A stretch of DNA of 64,000 nt from assembly GCF_001741865.1 (NCBI RefSeq), contig NZ_CP017147.1:2409001-2473000 (forward strand), in the 5' to 3' direction. Position 1 is the first letter of the stretch. Each line of letters begins with the position of its first letter. The translations under genes and the position numbers were made by a program. The DNA is from Bosea vaviloviae (lineage in GTDB: Bacteria; Pseudomonadota; Alphaproteobacteria; Rhizobiales; Beijerinckiaceae). Under the pieces are notes generated by a model. It was not told where the DNA came from and did no database searches. It saw nothing but the letters and a program-made list of their open reading frames with translations. Below are positions 7,717 through 15,601 of the stretch, one piece after another.

Positions 7717-8700
7717 TTATTTCGGCGCGGCTGACAAGGCTGGGCTGAGCTTGTCGGCGTCGCGCTTGATCAGGGCGGCGAAACCGGCCGGGGTGCGCTC
7801 CTCGGCGGTTGGCAGCACGGTGCCCAGTTCGAGCAGGCGCTTCTTGGTGCCTTCGTCGTTCAGCGCCTTGTCGAGGGCGGCGACCAGCCGGTCGACGACG
7901 TCCTTGGGCAGGCCCTTGGGAGCGGCGATGCCGTTCCAGGCCTCGATCTGGTACTCCGGCAGCCCGGCTTCCGCAGTGGTGGGAACGTTGGGCAGGGCCG
8001 GGGAGCGCTGCTTCGAGGCGATCGCATAGGCCTTGATGTTGCCGGCCTTTACCTGTTCGGAGACGCTGACGATCTGGTCGCACATGAAGTCGATCTGGCC
8101 GGAGACGAGATCGTTCAGCGCCGGCCCGGTGCCGCGATAGGCGACGGCGTTGATCTTCGGCACGCCGAGCTGCGCCTTCAGCAGTGTGCAGGTCGTCCAG
8201 GAGACGGAGCCGAGGCCGGCATGGGCCTCGTTCACCTTCTCGGAGTTCGCCTTCACATAGGTCACGAACTCCTTCAGGTCCTTCGGCTCGAAATTCTTGC
8301 GGGCGACGATCAGGATCGGCGTGCCGCCGGCCAGCCCGATGGTCTGCATGCCGTTGATCGGGTCGTATTTCAGGCCGGGATAGGTCGCAGGCGCAGCCGA
8401 GAACGTGCCCAGATGGCCCATCGCGATGGTGTAGCCGTCGGGCGCAGCCGTGACCGCGCGGGTGATGCCGGTGGTGCCGCCGGCGCCGGCGACGTTCTCG
8501 ATCACCAGCTGCTGGCCGAGCGTCTTCGACATGTGGTCGGCGACGATGCGCGCGATGATGTCGGTCGGCCCGCCGGCGGCGAACGGCACGATCATGGTGA
8601 CCGGGCGCGTCGGATAGGTTTGCGCCTGGGCACTGCCGGCGAACGCCATGGTGATGGCGGCCGCCAGGCCAAGTGTCCGGCCAAGTGTCAGTTTCTTCAT
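7717..8700 (-). CDS. tctC: tripartite tricarboxylate transporter substrate-binding protein
   Basis: A 327-residue periplasmic binding protein of the Bug/TctC family. A Sec signal ends at ...FAGSAQAQ (residue 27). The mature part opens with YPTRPVTMIVPFAAGGPTDI, the family signature for the carboxylate-binding site, and continues with GAGGTTG and PDGYTIAMGHLGT. It should capture a di- or tricarboxylate for the TctAB permease encoded just upstream. Start 8700 is supported by GGGAGG upstream. It is the last gene of the operon, 65 bases after tctA, and is followed by an intrinsic terminator. The substrate cannot be read from sequence. Confidence 0.93.
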   Translation of the reverse strand: MKKLTLGRTLGLAAAITMAFAGSAQAQTYPTRPVTMIVPFAAGGPTDIIARIVADHMSKTLGQQLVIENVAGAGGTTGITRAVTAAPDGYTIAMGHLGTFSAAPATYPGLKYDPINGMQTIGLAGGTPILIVARKNFEPKDLKEFVTYVKANSEKVNEAHAGLGSVSWTTCTLLKAQLGVPKINAVAYRGTGPALNDLVSGQIDFMCDQIVSVSEQVKAGNIKAYAIASKQRSPALPNVPTTAEAGLPEYQIEAWNGIAAPKGLPKDVVDRLVAALDKALNDEGTKKRLLELGTVLPTAEERTPAGFAALIKRDADKLSPALSAAPK

Positions 8701-8765
8701 GGATGATCCTCCCTTGGAATGCTTTTTGTGAACGCTGGATGGAAAGCTCCGTTCCAGCAACCCCG

Positions 8766-10265
8766 TCATTCGGTGAAGACCTCGTCGCGCTTCTTCGAGA
8801 TCGAAGGCAGCAGCGCGATCGCCAGGACCACCACGGCGACGATCAGCAGGCCGGCCGAGATCGGCCGCTCGATGAAGGTCATGAACGAGCCGCGCGAGAT
8901 GATCAGCGCCTGGCGCATCTTCTCCTCGAGCAGCTTGCCCAGAACGAAGCCGAGCAGCATCGGCGCCGGCTCGAAGCCGAGCTTGATCAAGAGGTAGCCG
9001 AACAGGCCGAACATCGCGGTGAAGGCGACGTCCACCGGCTGGTTGTTCACCGAGTAGATGCCGATGCAGCAGAAGATCAGGATCGCCGGGAACATCAGGC
9101 GATAGGGAACCTGCAGCAGCTTCACCCAGACGCCGACCAGCGGCAGGTTGATGATGACCAGCATCAGGTTGCCGATCCACATCGAGGCGATCATGCCCCA
9201 GAACAGCTCCGGGTTCTTGGTCATGACCTGCGGGCCGGGAATGATGCCGTGGATGGTCATCGCGCCGACCATCAGCGCCATCACGGCGTTGGGCGGGATG
9301 CCGAGCGTCAGCAGCGGGATGAAGGCGGTCTGCGCGCCGGCGTTATTGGCCGACTCAGGACCAGCGACGCCCTCGATCGCGCCACGCCCGAAGCGCGAGG
9401 GATCCTTGGCGAGCTTCTTCTCGAGCGTGTAGCTCGCGAAGGGGCCAAGCACCGCGCCATTGCCCGGCAGGATGCCGAGGATGCCGCCGATGAAGGTGCC
9501 GCGCAGCACTGGTTTGATCGACTGCTTGATCTCACTCCAGTCCGGTAGCAGCCGGCCGATCTTGGCCTTCACCACGTCGCGCGCCTCGGGGTTCTCCAGA
9601 TTGCGCAGCACCTCGGCGAAGCCGAAGACGCCCATGGCGAGCACGGCGAAGTCGATGCCGTCCGAGAGCGGCGGGAAGCCGAAGGTCAGGCGTTCCTGCC
9701 CGGTTTCGAGGTCGGTGCCGACCGTCGAGAGCAGCAGGCCCAGCATGATCATGCAGAAGGCCTTGAGGATCGAGCCGCGCGCCAGCACGACGGCAAAGCA
9801 CAGGCCCATCACCATCAGCGAGAAATATTCCGCCGGGCCGAAGAGCAAAGCGAGCTTGGTCAAGGGCGCGCCGAGTGCGGCGATGAACAGGGTCGCGACG
9901 CAGCCGGCGAAGAAGGAGCCGAGCGCGGCGACGCCGAGCGCGACGCCGGCGCGGCCCTGCTTGGCCATCTGGTGGCCGTCCAGCGTGGTGACGACGGAGG
10001 TCGCCTCGCCCGGGATGTTGACCAGGATCGCGGTGGTCGAACCGCCATATTGCGCGCCGTAATAGATGCCGGCCAGCATGATCAGCGCGCCGACGGGATC
10101 GACGCCGAAGGTGATCGGCAGCAGGATCGCGATGGTGGCGATCGGCCCGACGCCGGGCAGCACGCCGATCAGCGTGCCGATGAAGCAGCCGGCGAAGCAC
10201 AGGGCCAGATTCTGCAGGGACAGCGCGACGCCGAAGCCGAGCGTGAGATTGGCGATCATGTCCAT
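8766..10265 (-). CDS. tctA: tripartite tricarboxylate transporter large permease
   Basis: A 499-residue inner-membrane protein of the TctA family with about 11-12 hydrophobic helices. Signatures are GTLIGVLPGVGPIATIAILLP near the N terminus, the strongly conserved GIYYGAQYGGSTTAILVNIPGE around residues 66-87, and its internal-repeat counterpart GILGILPGNGAVLGPFASY followed by ESANNAGAQTAFIPLLTLGIP. It forms the ion-driven translocation channel with TctB. It starts four bases after the tctB stop, so the two are translationally coupled. Confidence 0.95.
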   Translation of the reverse strand: MDMIANLTLGFGVALSLQNLALCFAGCFIGTLIGVLPGVGPIATIAILLPITFGVDPVGALIMLAGIYYGAQYGGSTTAILVNIPGEATSVVTTLDGHQMAKQGRAGVALGVAALGSFFAGCVATLFIAALGAPLTKLALLFGPAEYFSLMVMGLCFAVVLARGSILKAFCMIMLGLLLSTVGTDLETGQERLTFGFPPLSDGIDFAVLAMGVFGFAEVLRNLENPEARDVVKAKIGRLLPDWSEIKQSIKPVLRGTFIGGILGILPGNGAVLGPFASYTLEKKLAKDPSRFGRGAIEGVAGPESANNAGAQTAFIPLLTLGIPPNAVMALMVGAMTIHGIIPGPQVMTKNPELFWGMIASMWIGNLMLVIINLPLVGVWVKLLQVPYRLMFPAILIFCCIGIYSVNNQPVDVAFTAMFGLFGYLLIKLGFEPAPMLLGFVLGKLLEEKMRQALIISRGSFMTFIERPISAGLLIVAVVVLAIALLPSISKKRDEVFTE

Positions 10266-10269
10266 CGTG

Positions 10270-10788
10270 TCAGATCCCCAGAAGCCAGGGCGCCAGCGGA
10301 ATAGGCAGGCTGAGCGCGTATTTGAAGAGCAGAGCGCAGGCGGTCGTCATCGCGATGGCGAAGATGATCAGCTCCTTCCATTTCATGTCGTCGGCGGCGA
10401 GGCCGGAGACGAGGATGACCAGTGGCCCTGCGACGAGCAGCCCGAGCTGCGGGATATGGATCGGCCCGATGTCGAAGCCACGAATGGCGAGCCCGAACAG
10501 GCAGGCTCCGCCGAGCACGAGGAAGACGCCACGCCAGGCCCAGCCCGTCAGCTTCTCACCGTTGTAGCGCAGCGAGGCGAGCGAGAGCATCAGGCCCAAC
10601 GCGGCGCAGATCACCGCGAAGGATTTCGGCAGCATGCCCGGCCCGATCTGGCGAAGGCTACCGAGAGGCAGGTCGCCGGACAGGACGAAGGCGAAGACTC
10701 CAAGCGCGACCATGAACAGGCCGGCCGCCATGTCCTGCTGCGAGCGAATGCGCAGACCCTGCGCCCGTTCGATAGGGTTCAAACTCAT
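10270..10788 (-). CDS. tctB: tripartite tricarboxylate transporter small permease
   Basis: A 172-residue membrane protein with four predicted helices (about residues 20-40, 50-70, 85-115 and 125-165), the usual size and layout of TctB. Its start codon overlaps the stop of the upstream LysR gene by one base (TGATG), and a good GGAGGAG site precedes it. The regulator and transporter are therefore coupled in one transcript. TctB assists TctA; its sequence is weakly conserved in general, so the assignment rests on size, topology and context. Confidence 0.87.
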   Translation of the reverse strand: MSLNPIERAQGLRIRSQQDMAAGLFMVALGVFAFVLSGDLPLGSLRQIGPGMLPKSFAVICAALGLMLSLASLRYNGEKLTGWAWRGVFLVLGGACLFGLAIRGFDIGPIHIPQLGLLVAGPLVILVSGLAADDMKWKELIIFAIAMTTACALLFKYALSLPIPLAPWLLGI

Positions 10789-11777
10789 CAGGCTCCTCCG
10801 GTAGACGACCCGACGGCGCGGGCGGTGCGTTTCATCTTGGGTGGCGATATGACGAACGGAAAAACATGCCGTTCGTCGATCAAGGTGACGCTCTCGCGAA
10901 GGATGGCGAGAAAGTCGTCGCGTGGGCTGAGTTTCTGCTGCGGCCGCCAGGCGACGCCGACCAGCGCGCCTGGTGGTGGCGGGTCGAGCAGCGCACCGCG
11001 CAGGCGGCGCATCGTGACGCCGGGAAAGCTCAGGCGCGAGACCCAGTCGGGCGCCAGCGCCATGCCGAGCCCGGCGGCCACGGCCGACATCATCGCGGGC
11101 TTTTCGGTGGCCTCGATCGAGACGTTGGGCACGGCCCCGACGCTCTCGAAATAGGCCATCACCAGATCATAGGCGAAGGGCCGGCTGCGCTTGGAGGGAA
11201 CGATGAAGGGTTCGCCGACGAGGTCGAGCATCGTCAGGTGCTCGCGCGCTGCCAGCGGGTGCTGCTCGTTCAGGACGACGAGCGGCCGCTCGACACGCAG
11301 GATCTCGAAGGCGCAGTCGGTGGGCTTGCGTGGTGGGCGGGTCAGCGCGAGATCGAGCTTGCCGGCCTCCAGCATCTGGATCAGCCCGGCCGTCATCGCT
11401 TCGACGAACTTGATCTCGACGCCGGGATGCTGCTCACGGAAATAGGCGAGCGCCTCGGGCACGAAGCTCGACGAGGCGGCGTCGATCGCGCCGACGCGCA
11501 AGATCTTGCCCGAGGCCAGCGAGGCTCCGCGTACGGCGCGCGAGGCGTGCTCCATCTTGACCAGGATGCCCTTGGCCTCTTCCAGCATGATCAGCCCGGC
11601 GCGCGTCATCGCGACCTGGCGCGTGGTGCGCGTGAACAGGGCGACCCCGAGACCATCTTCCAATGCGCTGATCTGGCGGGAAAGGGCGGGTGGCGCGAGT
11701 CCAAGCCGTTCGGCTGCGCGACCGAAATGCAGCTCCTCCGCCACCGCGATGAAACATCGCAGTTGCCTGACGTCCAT
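10788..11777 (-). CDS. LysR-family regulator of the tct operon
   Basis: A 329-residue LysR-type regulator. The winged helix-turn-helix covers residues 1-60, with MDVRQLRCFIAVAEELHFGRAAERLGLAPPALSRQI, and the ligand-binding domain runs from about 90 to 300. Unusually it is not divergent from its likely target: it is the first gene of the tct transcript and its stop overlaps the tctB start. It probably controls its own expression together with the transporter, responding to the carboxylate or a metabolite. The last 20 residues are basic and not part of the domain. Confidence 0.9.
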   Translation of the reverse strand: MDVRQLRCFIAVAEELHFGRAAERLGLAPPALSRQISALEDGLGVALFTRTTRQVAMTRAGLIMLEEAKGILVKMEHASRAVRGASLASGKILRVGAIDAASSSFVPEALAYFREQHPGVEIKFVEAMTAGLIQMLEAGKLDLALTRPPRKPTDCAFEILRVERPLVVLNEQHPLAAREHLTMLDLVGEPFIVPSKRSRPFAYDLVMAYFESVGAVPNVSIEATEKPAMMSAVAAGLGMALAPDWVSRLSFPGVTMRRLRGALLDPPPPGALVGVAWRPQQKLSPRDDFLAILRESVTLIDERHVFPFVISPPKMKRTARAVGSSTGGA

Positions 11778-11803
11778 GGCGCTCGTCTGCTCCCCCTCTG
11801 GCG

Positions 11804-11820
11804 TATCGTTTTTTTCGATA
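11804..11820 (-). promoter_or_regulatory. candidate LysR operator upstream of lysR-tctBAC
   Basis: TATCG-N7-CGATA is a perfect interrupted dyad that contains a T-N11-A core, the classic LysR box form. It starts 27 bases before the lysR start codon. The spacer is seven Ts, so part of the signal could instead be an AT-rich promoter element. Confidence 0.45.
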
Positions 11821-11916
11821 TCTTCCAGTCCGCGAGATTATGCCTCTAGCGGCTCTGGCCGCTAAAGCGACCCTAGAGCAATTCATAATTTTTTGGCAAT
11901 AAAGCCTCGGCAAAAA

Positions 11917-12852
11917 TCAGCGCGCGGGGCTTATCTCGGGCCTGCGCCGGAATAGCCGGCCGTCGATCAGGGCGAGACCGGCGAAGATCGCAGCCATGCC
12001 GGCGAGATGCCGCGGCAGCAGCGTTTCCCCGAGCAGGCCGACGCCGAGCATGATGGCGCTGACCGGCACCAGGAAGGTGACGAGCATGGCGTTGTTTCCG
12101 CCCGCCCGCCGCATGATCTGGAAGAAGATCACATAGGCGAGCGCGGTCGAGATCAAGGCGAGCCCGACCAGCGCGGCGGCAGCTGTCCAGGATGGCGTGG
12201 GCAGGCTCCAGGGCGGGGTGAAGATCAGGACGAGCGGGAGCGACATCACGGTCGTGGCGCTGAGCTGGCCCGCCGCCGTCACCAGCGGCGGCGTGTCGCG
12301 AAAGCGCCGGCCATAGAGCCCGGCGAAACCATAGGACAAGGCGGCGCCCAGGCAGGCGAGCTGCGGCAGGAGCGCGCCGCCCAGGCCGCTGAGTGCATCA
12401 GGGCCCATCAGGATGCCGACGCCGACGAGCCCGGCCAGCACGCCGGCGAGCTTGAGCGGGGTCGCCTTCTCATTGCTGCCGAACAGATGCGCGACGATGA
12501 CGCCGAATACCGGCGTGGTGGCGTTCAGGATCGCGGAGACGCCGCTCTGGAGCTGGGTCTGGCCCCAGAAGATCAGGCAGAACGGAATGAGATTGTTGAG
12601 CAACCCCATGACGAAGAAGGCAAGCCACATCCGGCGGCCGACCGCCATGTCGAGGCCGCGCAGGCGCAAGACGAGATAGAGCACGGCCGCCGCCAGGCTG
12701 ACGCGGGACAGGACGACGGCAAGAGGCGGCCACTCCGCGACCGCGATCTTGCCGAAGAAGAAGGAGCCGCCCCAGAGCAGCGAGAGCGCCAGCAGCAGGA
12801 GCCATTCGCGCGCGCCCATCACGGGGCCGGAAGAGCTGGGAGCGGTAGTCAT
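11917..12852 (-). CDS. EamA/DMT-family transporter
   Basis: A 311-residue inner-membrane protein with ten hydrophobic helices in two EamA repeats. The first holds LSLLWGGSFFFGKIAV and IPFCLIFWGQTQLQSGVSAILNATTPVF; the second holds LGAALSYGFAGLYGRRF and LISTALAYVIFFQIMRRAG. The latter two phrases are typical of the drug/metabolite exporters. Start 12852 was chosen over an upstream in-frame codon because MTTAPSSSGPVMGAREW leads directly into helix 1 and AAGGGG lies about ten bases before it. Substrate unknown. It stands alone, with the LysR gene transcribed away. Confidence 0.9.
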   Translation of the reverse strand: MTTAPSSSGPVMGAREWLLLLALSLLWGGSFFFGKIAVAEWPPLAVVLSRVSLAAAVLYLVLRLRGLDMAVGRRMWLAFFVMGLLNNLIPFCLIFWGQTQLQSGVSAILNATTPVFGVIVAHLFGSNEKATPLKLAGVLAGLVGVGILMGPDALSGLGGALLPQLACLGAALSYGFAGLYGRRFRDTPPLVTAAGQLSATTVMSLPLVLIFTPPWSLPTPSWTAAAALVGLALISTALAYVIFFQIMRRAGGNNAMLVTFLVPVSAIMLGVGLLGETLLPRHLAGMAAIFAGLALIDGRLFRRRPEISPAR

Positions 12853-12943
12853 CTGGATTGCCCCTTCGCGGGAGCGCACTGGGGCTCCCTTGTCGCGTCC
12901 TCGCAAGAGCAATGCTCTCGGCGTCTGGAATCGATCAGGTTTT

Positions 12944-12973
12944 TCGCATTCGGACGTTTCCGTCCGAATGCGA
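12944..12973. repeat. 13-bp perfect inverted repeat
   Basis: TCGCATTCGGACG, loop TTTC, and its exact complement. It lies between the GST gene and the DMT gene, both on the minus strand. It has no T tract downstream on either strand, so a terminator role is uncertain. Confidence 0.6.
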
Positions 12974-13017
12974 TGCGATCTAGGCGCGTCGGCAGTGTGG
13001 CGCCACCCGTTTTCCGC

Positions 13018-13680
13018 TCAGGCGGCTTCGGCGTCGCGCGCCTGCCACATCGCCTTGAAGGCGGGACGGGCATGGCAGGCCTCGAGCCAGGCCTTGACGT
13101 GCGGCGCAGCCTCGAACAGCGCGGTGGCCGGCCTGGCGTAGCGGATGATCTCAGCGACGTTGATGTCGGCGACGGTGAAGCGCCCGCCCATGACGAAGCC
13201 GCCACCCTGCGCCAGAACGCCGTCGAGGACCGCGAAGGGGGCGGGGAGGGCGGCGAGCGCCGCCTCAGCCAGCTCGGGCTTGCGCTTCTCGGGCGGATAG
13301 GCGGCCATGTGATACTGGATGTTCAGCGCATGGGTCTCGCATTCGGTGGCGGCCCAGAGCGACCACATCACGGCCAGGCCCTCTTCCTGGGCATCGGCGG
13401 GTGCCAGCGGGCCGCCATGCTTGCGGGCGAGATAGAAATTGATCGCGAGCGATTCATGCAGCTTGAAGCCGTCATCGTCGATGCTCGGAATATGGCCGTT
13501 GGGATTGACCTTCAAGAAATCCGGACTGCGCGTGTGCAGCGGCGCATCCGGTGCCGACGGGTCAGGCAGCCGGTAGGCCTGGATCACCGGCACATGGACG
13601 AAGGCGAGGCCGAGTTCGTTGGCGAGCCAGACATTGCGCGTGGCGCGCGAGCGGTAGCAGCCATAGATGGTCAGGGTCAT
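13018..13680 (-). CDS. glutathione S-transferase family protein
   Basis: A 220-residue two-domain GST-type protein. The thioredoxin-like N domain (about 1-85) opens MTLTIYGCYRSRATRNVWLANELGL and includes the glutathione-binding turn VNPNGHIPSIDDDGFKLHESLAI, with the cis-Pro and the E-S pair. The helical C domain holds FTVADINVAEIIRYA, the typical N-capping box region. Probably a cytosolic conjugating or reducing enzyme for an unknown electrophile. It is monocistronic. The catalytic Ser/Cys position is within YRSRAT but cannot be fixed by eye. Confidence 0.88.
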   Translation of the reverse strand: MTLTIYGCYRSRATRNVWLANELGLAFVHVPVIQAYRLPDPSAPDAPLHTRSPDFLKVNPNGHIPSIDDDGFKLHESLAINFYLARKHGGPLAPADAQEEGLAVMWSLWAATECETHALNIQYHMAAYPPEKRKPELAEAALAALPAPFAVLDGVLAQGGGFVMGGRFTVADINVAEIIRYARPATALFEAAPHVKAWLEACHARPAFKAMWQARDAEAA

Positions 13681-13778
13681 GCGGTGAGGCTTTCGGCGAA
13701 GGAGCTTAAGGGCGGGCGCACCATAGGGCGGGCCGCGCGGGCCAACAATCGCCGCTGCGCGGCGAGGGCCTTGTCGTT

Positions 13779-13829
13779 AGAGCAGGATGCGAAAAAGTGG
13801 GCACCGGTTTTTCGCGTCGATCCTGCTCT
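13779..13829 (+). repeat. short copy (51 bp) of the AGAGCAGGATGCG palindromic element
   Basis: Begins AGAGCAGGATGCGAAAAAG and ends TCGATCCTGCTCT, forming a long imperfect palindrome. It matches the first 51 bases of the 125-bp elements at 30468-30592 and 55312-55436 but lacks their second hairpin. It lies in the 400-base gap between the GST gene and mgtE. Confidence 0.85.
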
Positions 13830-14038
13830 CACTTTTAGATGAGGGGCCGATCGAAGCCGCTCATCCTTATGCAGATTTTATTTGACGCGCTCCGTCGCAG
13901 GGTGCACTGCGACCGCGCCGCCGGACCTTCGGGGAAGGCCGCAATCAGGAACCCCAATCGCAATGCCAACCGACAGTCCCAGCCGACAGTCGATGCCGTC
14001 TGCCGCCGCCTCGCGCGCCTGACCGGGTAACCGGCTCG

Positions 14039-14070
14039 CTTGCGACCGGCCGATGACGGCCGATCGCAAG
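14039..14070 (+). promoter_or_regulatory. hairpin abutting the mgtE ribosome binding site
   Basis: CTTGCGA-C-CGGCCG, loop ATGA, CGGCCG-A-TCGCAAG: a 13-bp stem with one internal mismatch whose last bases merge into the purine-rich GGAAGAGAG site before the mgtE start at 14081. It could modulate ribosome access. The rest of the 13830-14038 leader shows no recognised riboswitch. Confidence 0.45.
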
Positions 14071-14080
14071 GAAGAGAGCC

Positions 14081-15484
14081 ATGAATGATATCGTCGCGCA
14101 TGACAGGGGCGCCGCAGCACCCGATTTGCTCGCCAAGACGGATTTGCTTGCGAAGACCCTGACCTGCACATTGGCGCAGGAACACATCGCCGATATCGTC
14201 GAGACGCTGAACGATCAGGACACGGCGACCATCGCCGAGGTCCTCGTCGCTCTGCCGTTCGAACGCGCCGTCGAGGTCCTGGACCAGCCCGAATTGTTCG
14301 ACGCGCCCGCCGCGCTCACGCTCCTCAGCGATGAGCGCGCGGCGGCCTTCCTCTCCGCCATGTCGGCCGACCGCGTCGCCGACATCGTCCGCGTGCTCGA
14401 CGCCCCCGTGCGCGAGCGCCTCACCGCGCGGGTCGACCAGGAGACGCGCACGGCCCTGACGCGGCTGCTCTCCTATCCCGAGCACAGCGCGGGTTCGATC
14501 ATGACGACCGAGTTCGTCAGCGTGCCGGCAAACTGGACCGTGGCGCAGACGCTCGACCATATCCGCCATGTCGAGCGCTCGCGCGAGACGGTCTACGCGA
14601 CCTATGTGCTCGAGCCAGTGACGGGCGCGCTCATTTGCGCGGTGCCGCTGCGCCGGCTGATCAGCAGCGATTCCGATGCCGTGGTCACCTCTGTCGTGCC
14701 GGCGCACAAGCCGATCAGCGTCACGCCGGCGACGGATCGCGAGGACGTCGCCCGGCTGATCTCGAAATACAATCTGCTCGCCGTGCCCGTCGTCGATTCC
14801 GCCAATCGCGTCATCGGCATCGTCACCGTCGACGACGTCATCGACGCGATGATCGAGGAGACGACGGAGGATGTGCAGAAGCTCGGCGGCATGGAAGCGC
14901 TGGACGAGCCCTATAACGAGATCGGCTTCGCACGGATGATCCGCAAGCGCGCCGGCTGGCTCTCGATTCTGCTGCTCGGCGAGATGCTGACGGCCTCGGC
15001 CATGCAGTATTTTCAGGATGAGCTGGAAAAGGCGATCGTGCTGACGCTGTTCATCCCGCTGATCATGAGCTCGGGCGGCAATTCGGGCTCGCAGGCGACC
15101 TCGCTGATCATCCGGGCGCTCGCTTTGCGCGAGATCAGCCTGAAGGATTGGTGGCGGGTCGCACTGCGCGAATTGCCGACTGGGTTGACGCTGGGCGCCA
15201 TCCTCGGCGCCATCGGCGTCGCGCGCATCGTGCTTTGGCAGAAACTCGGCATCTACAATTACGGCGAGCACTGGGCCCTGATCGCGGCAACCGTGGGCGG
15301 CGCGCTCGTCGGCATCGTCACCTTCGGCTCGCTGATGGGCTCGATGCTGCCCTTCGTCCTGAAGCGGCTGGGCTTCGACCCGGCCAGCGCCTCAGCGCCT
15401 TTCGTCGCGACCCTCGTCGATGTCACCGGTCTGGTGATCTATTTCGGCGTGGCGGCGGTGATCCTGAGCGGGACGTTGCTGTAG
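14081..15484 (+). CDS. mgtE: magnesium transporter MgtE
   Basis: A 467-residue MgtE Mg2+ channel. Order of domains: an N-terminal alpha-helical MgtE_N domain (about 35-140, with DIVETLNDQDTATIAEVLVALP), a CBS pair (about 145-275, with AGSIMTTEFVSVPANWTVAQTL and NLLAVPVVDSANRVIGIVTVDDVID), then five membrane helices (about 295-465). The signature PLIMSSGGNSGSQATSL lies near residue 330. The cytosolic domains gate the pore by sensing Mg2+. The leader is 250 bases long, with a repeat and a hairpin at the ribosome binding site. It ends in a convergent region filled by heptamer repeats. Confidence 0.96.
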   Translation: MNDIVAHDRGAAAPDLLAKTDLLAKTLTCTLAQEHIADIVETLNDQDTATIAEVLVALPFERAVEVLDQPELFDAPAALTLLSDERAAAFLSAMSADRVADIVRVLDAPVRERLTARVDQETRTALTRLLSYPEHSAGSIMTTEFVSVPANWTVAQTLDHIRHVERSRETVYATYVLEPVTGALICAVPLRRLISSDSDAVVTSVVPAHKPISVTPATDREDVARLISKYNLLAVPVVDSANRVIGIVTVDDVIDAMIEETTEDVQKLGGMEALDEPYNEIGFARMIRKRAGWLSILLLGEMLTASAMQYFQDELEKAIVLTLFIPLIMSSGGNSGSQATSLIIRALALREISLKDWWRVALRELPTGLTLGAILGAIGVARIVLWQKLGIYNYGEHWALIAATVGGALVGIVTFGSLMGSMLPFVLKRLGFDPASASAPFVATLVDVTGLVIYFGVAAVILSGTLL

Positions 15485-15503
15485 CCCCTGGCTCAAGCGG
15501 AAA

Positions 15504-15567
15504 CGGCGAGTGGCGAGTAGCGAATGGAAGCTTTACCTCGCCACTCGCTATTCGCCACTCGCCAATG
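15504..15567. repeat. heptamer-array hairpin, copy 1
   Basis: Tandem seven-base units of GCGAGTG/GCGAGTA/GCGAATG type on the left arm face complementary units on the right arm (CGCCACTCGCTATTCGCC), so the array folds into a long imperfect hairpin. It occupies the convergent gap between mgtE and the M23 peptidase gene. Other copies are at about 26112-26246 and 46604-46706. Confidence 0.85.
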
Positions 15568-15601
15568 GCGCTCAAACGGCCTTCAAGACGAGGCTCCGCG
15601 A

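Noticed and set aside
12944..12973. Hairpin as terminator of the GST gene
   Set aside because: On the minus strand it is followed by AAAACC, not a T tract.
13830..14080. Mg2+ riboswitch (M-box) upstream of mgtE
   Set aside because: None of the conserved M-box core sequences could be found; only a plain hairpin near the start is seen.
13835..15271. Minus-strand frame of 478 residues over mgtE
   Set aside because: Shadow; mgtE is complete with its signature motif on the plus strand.
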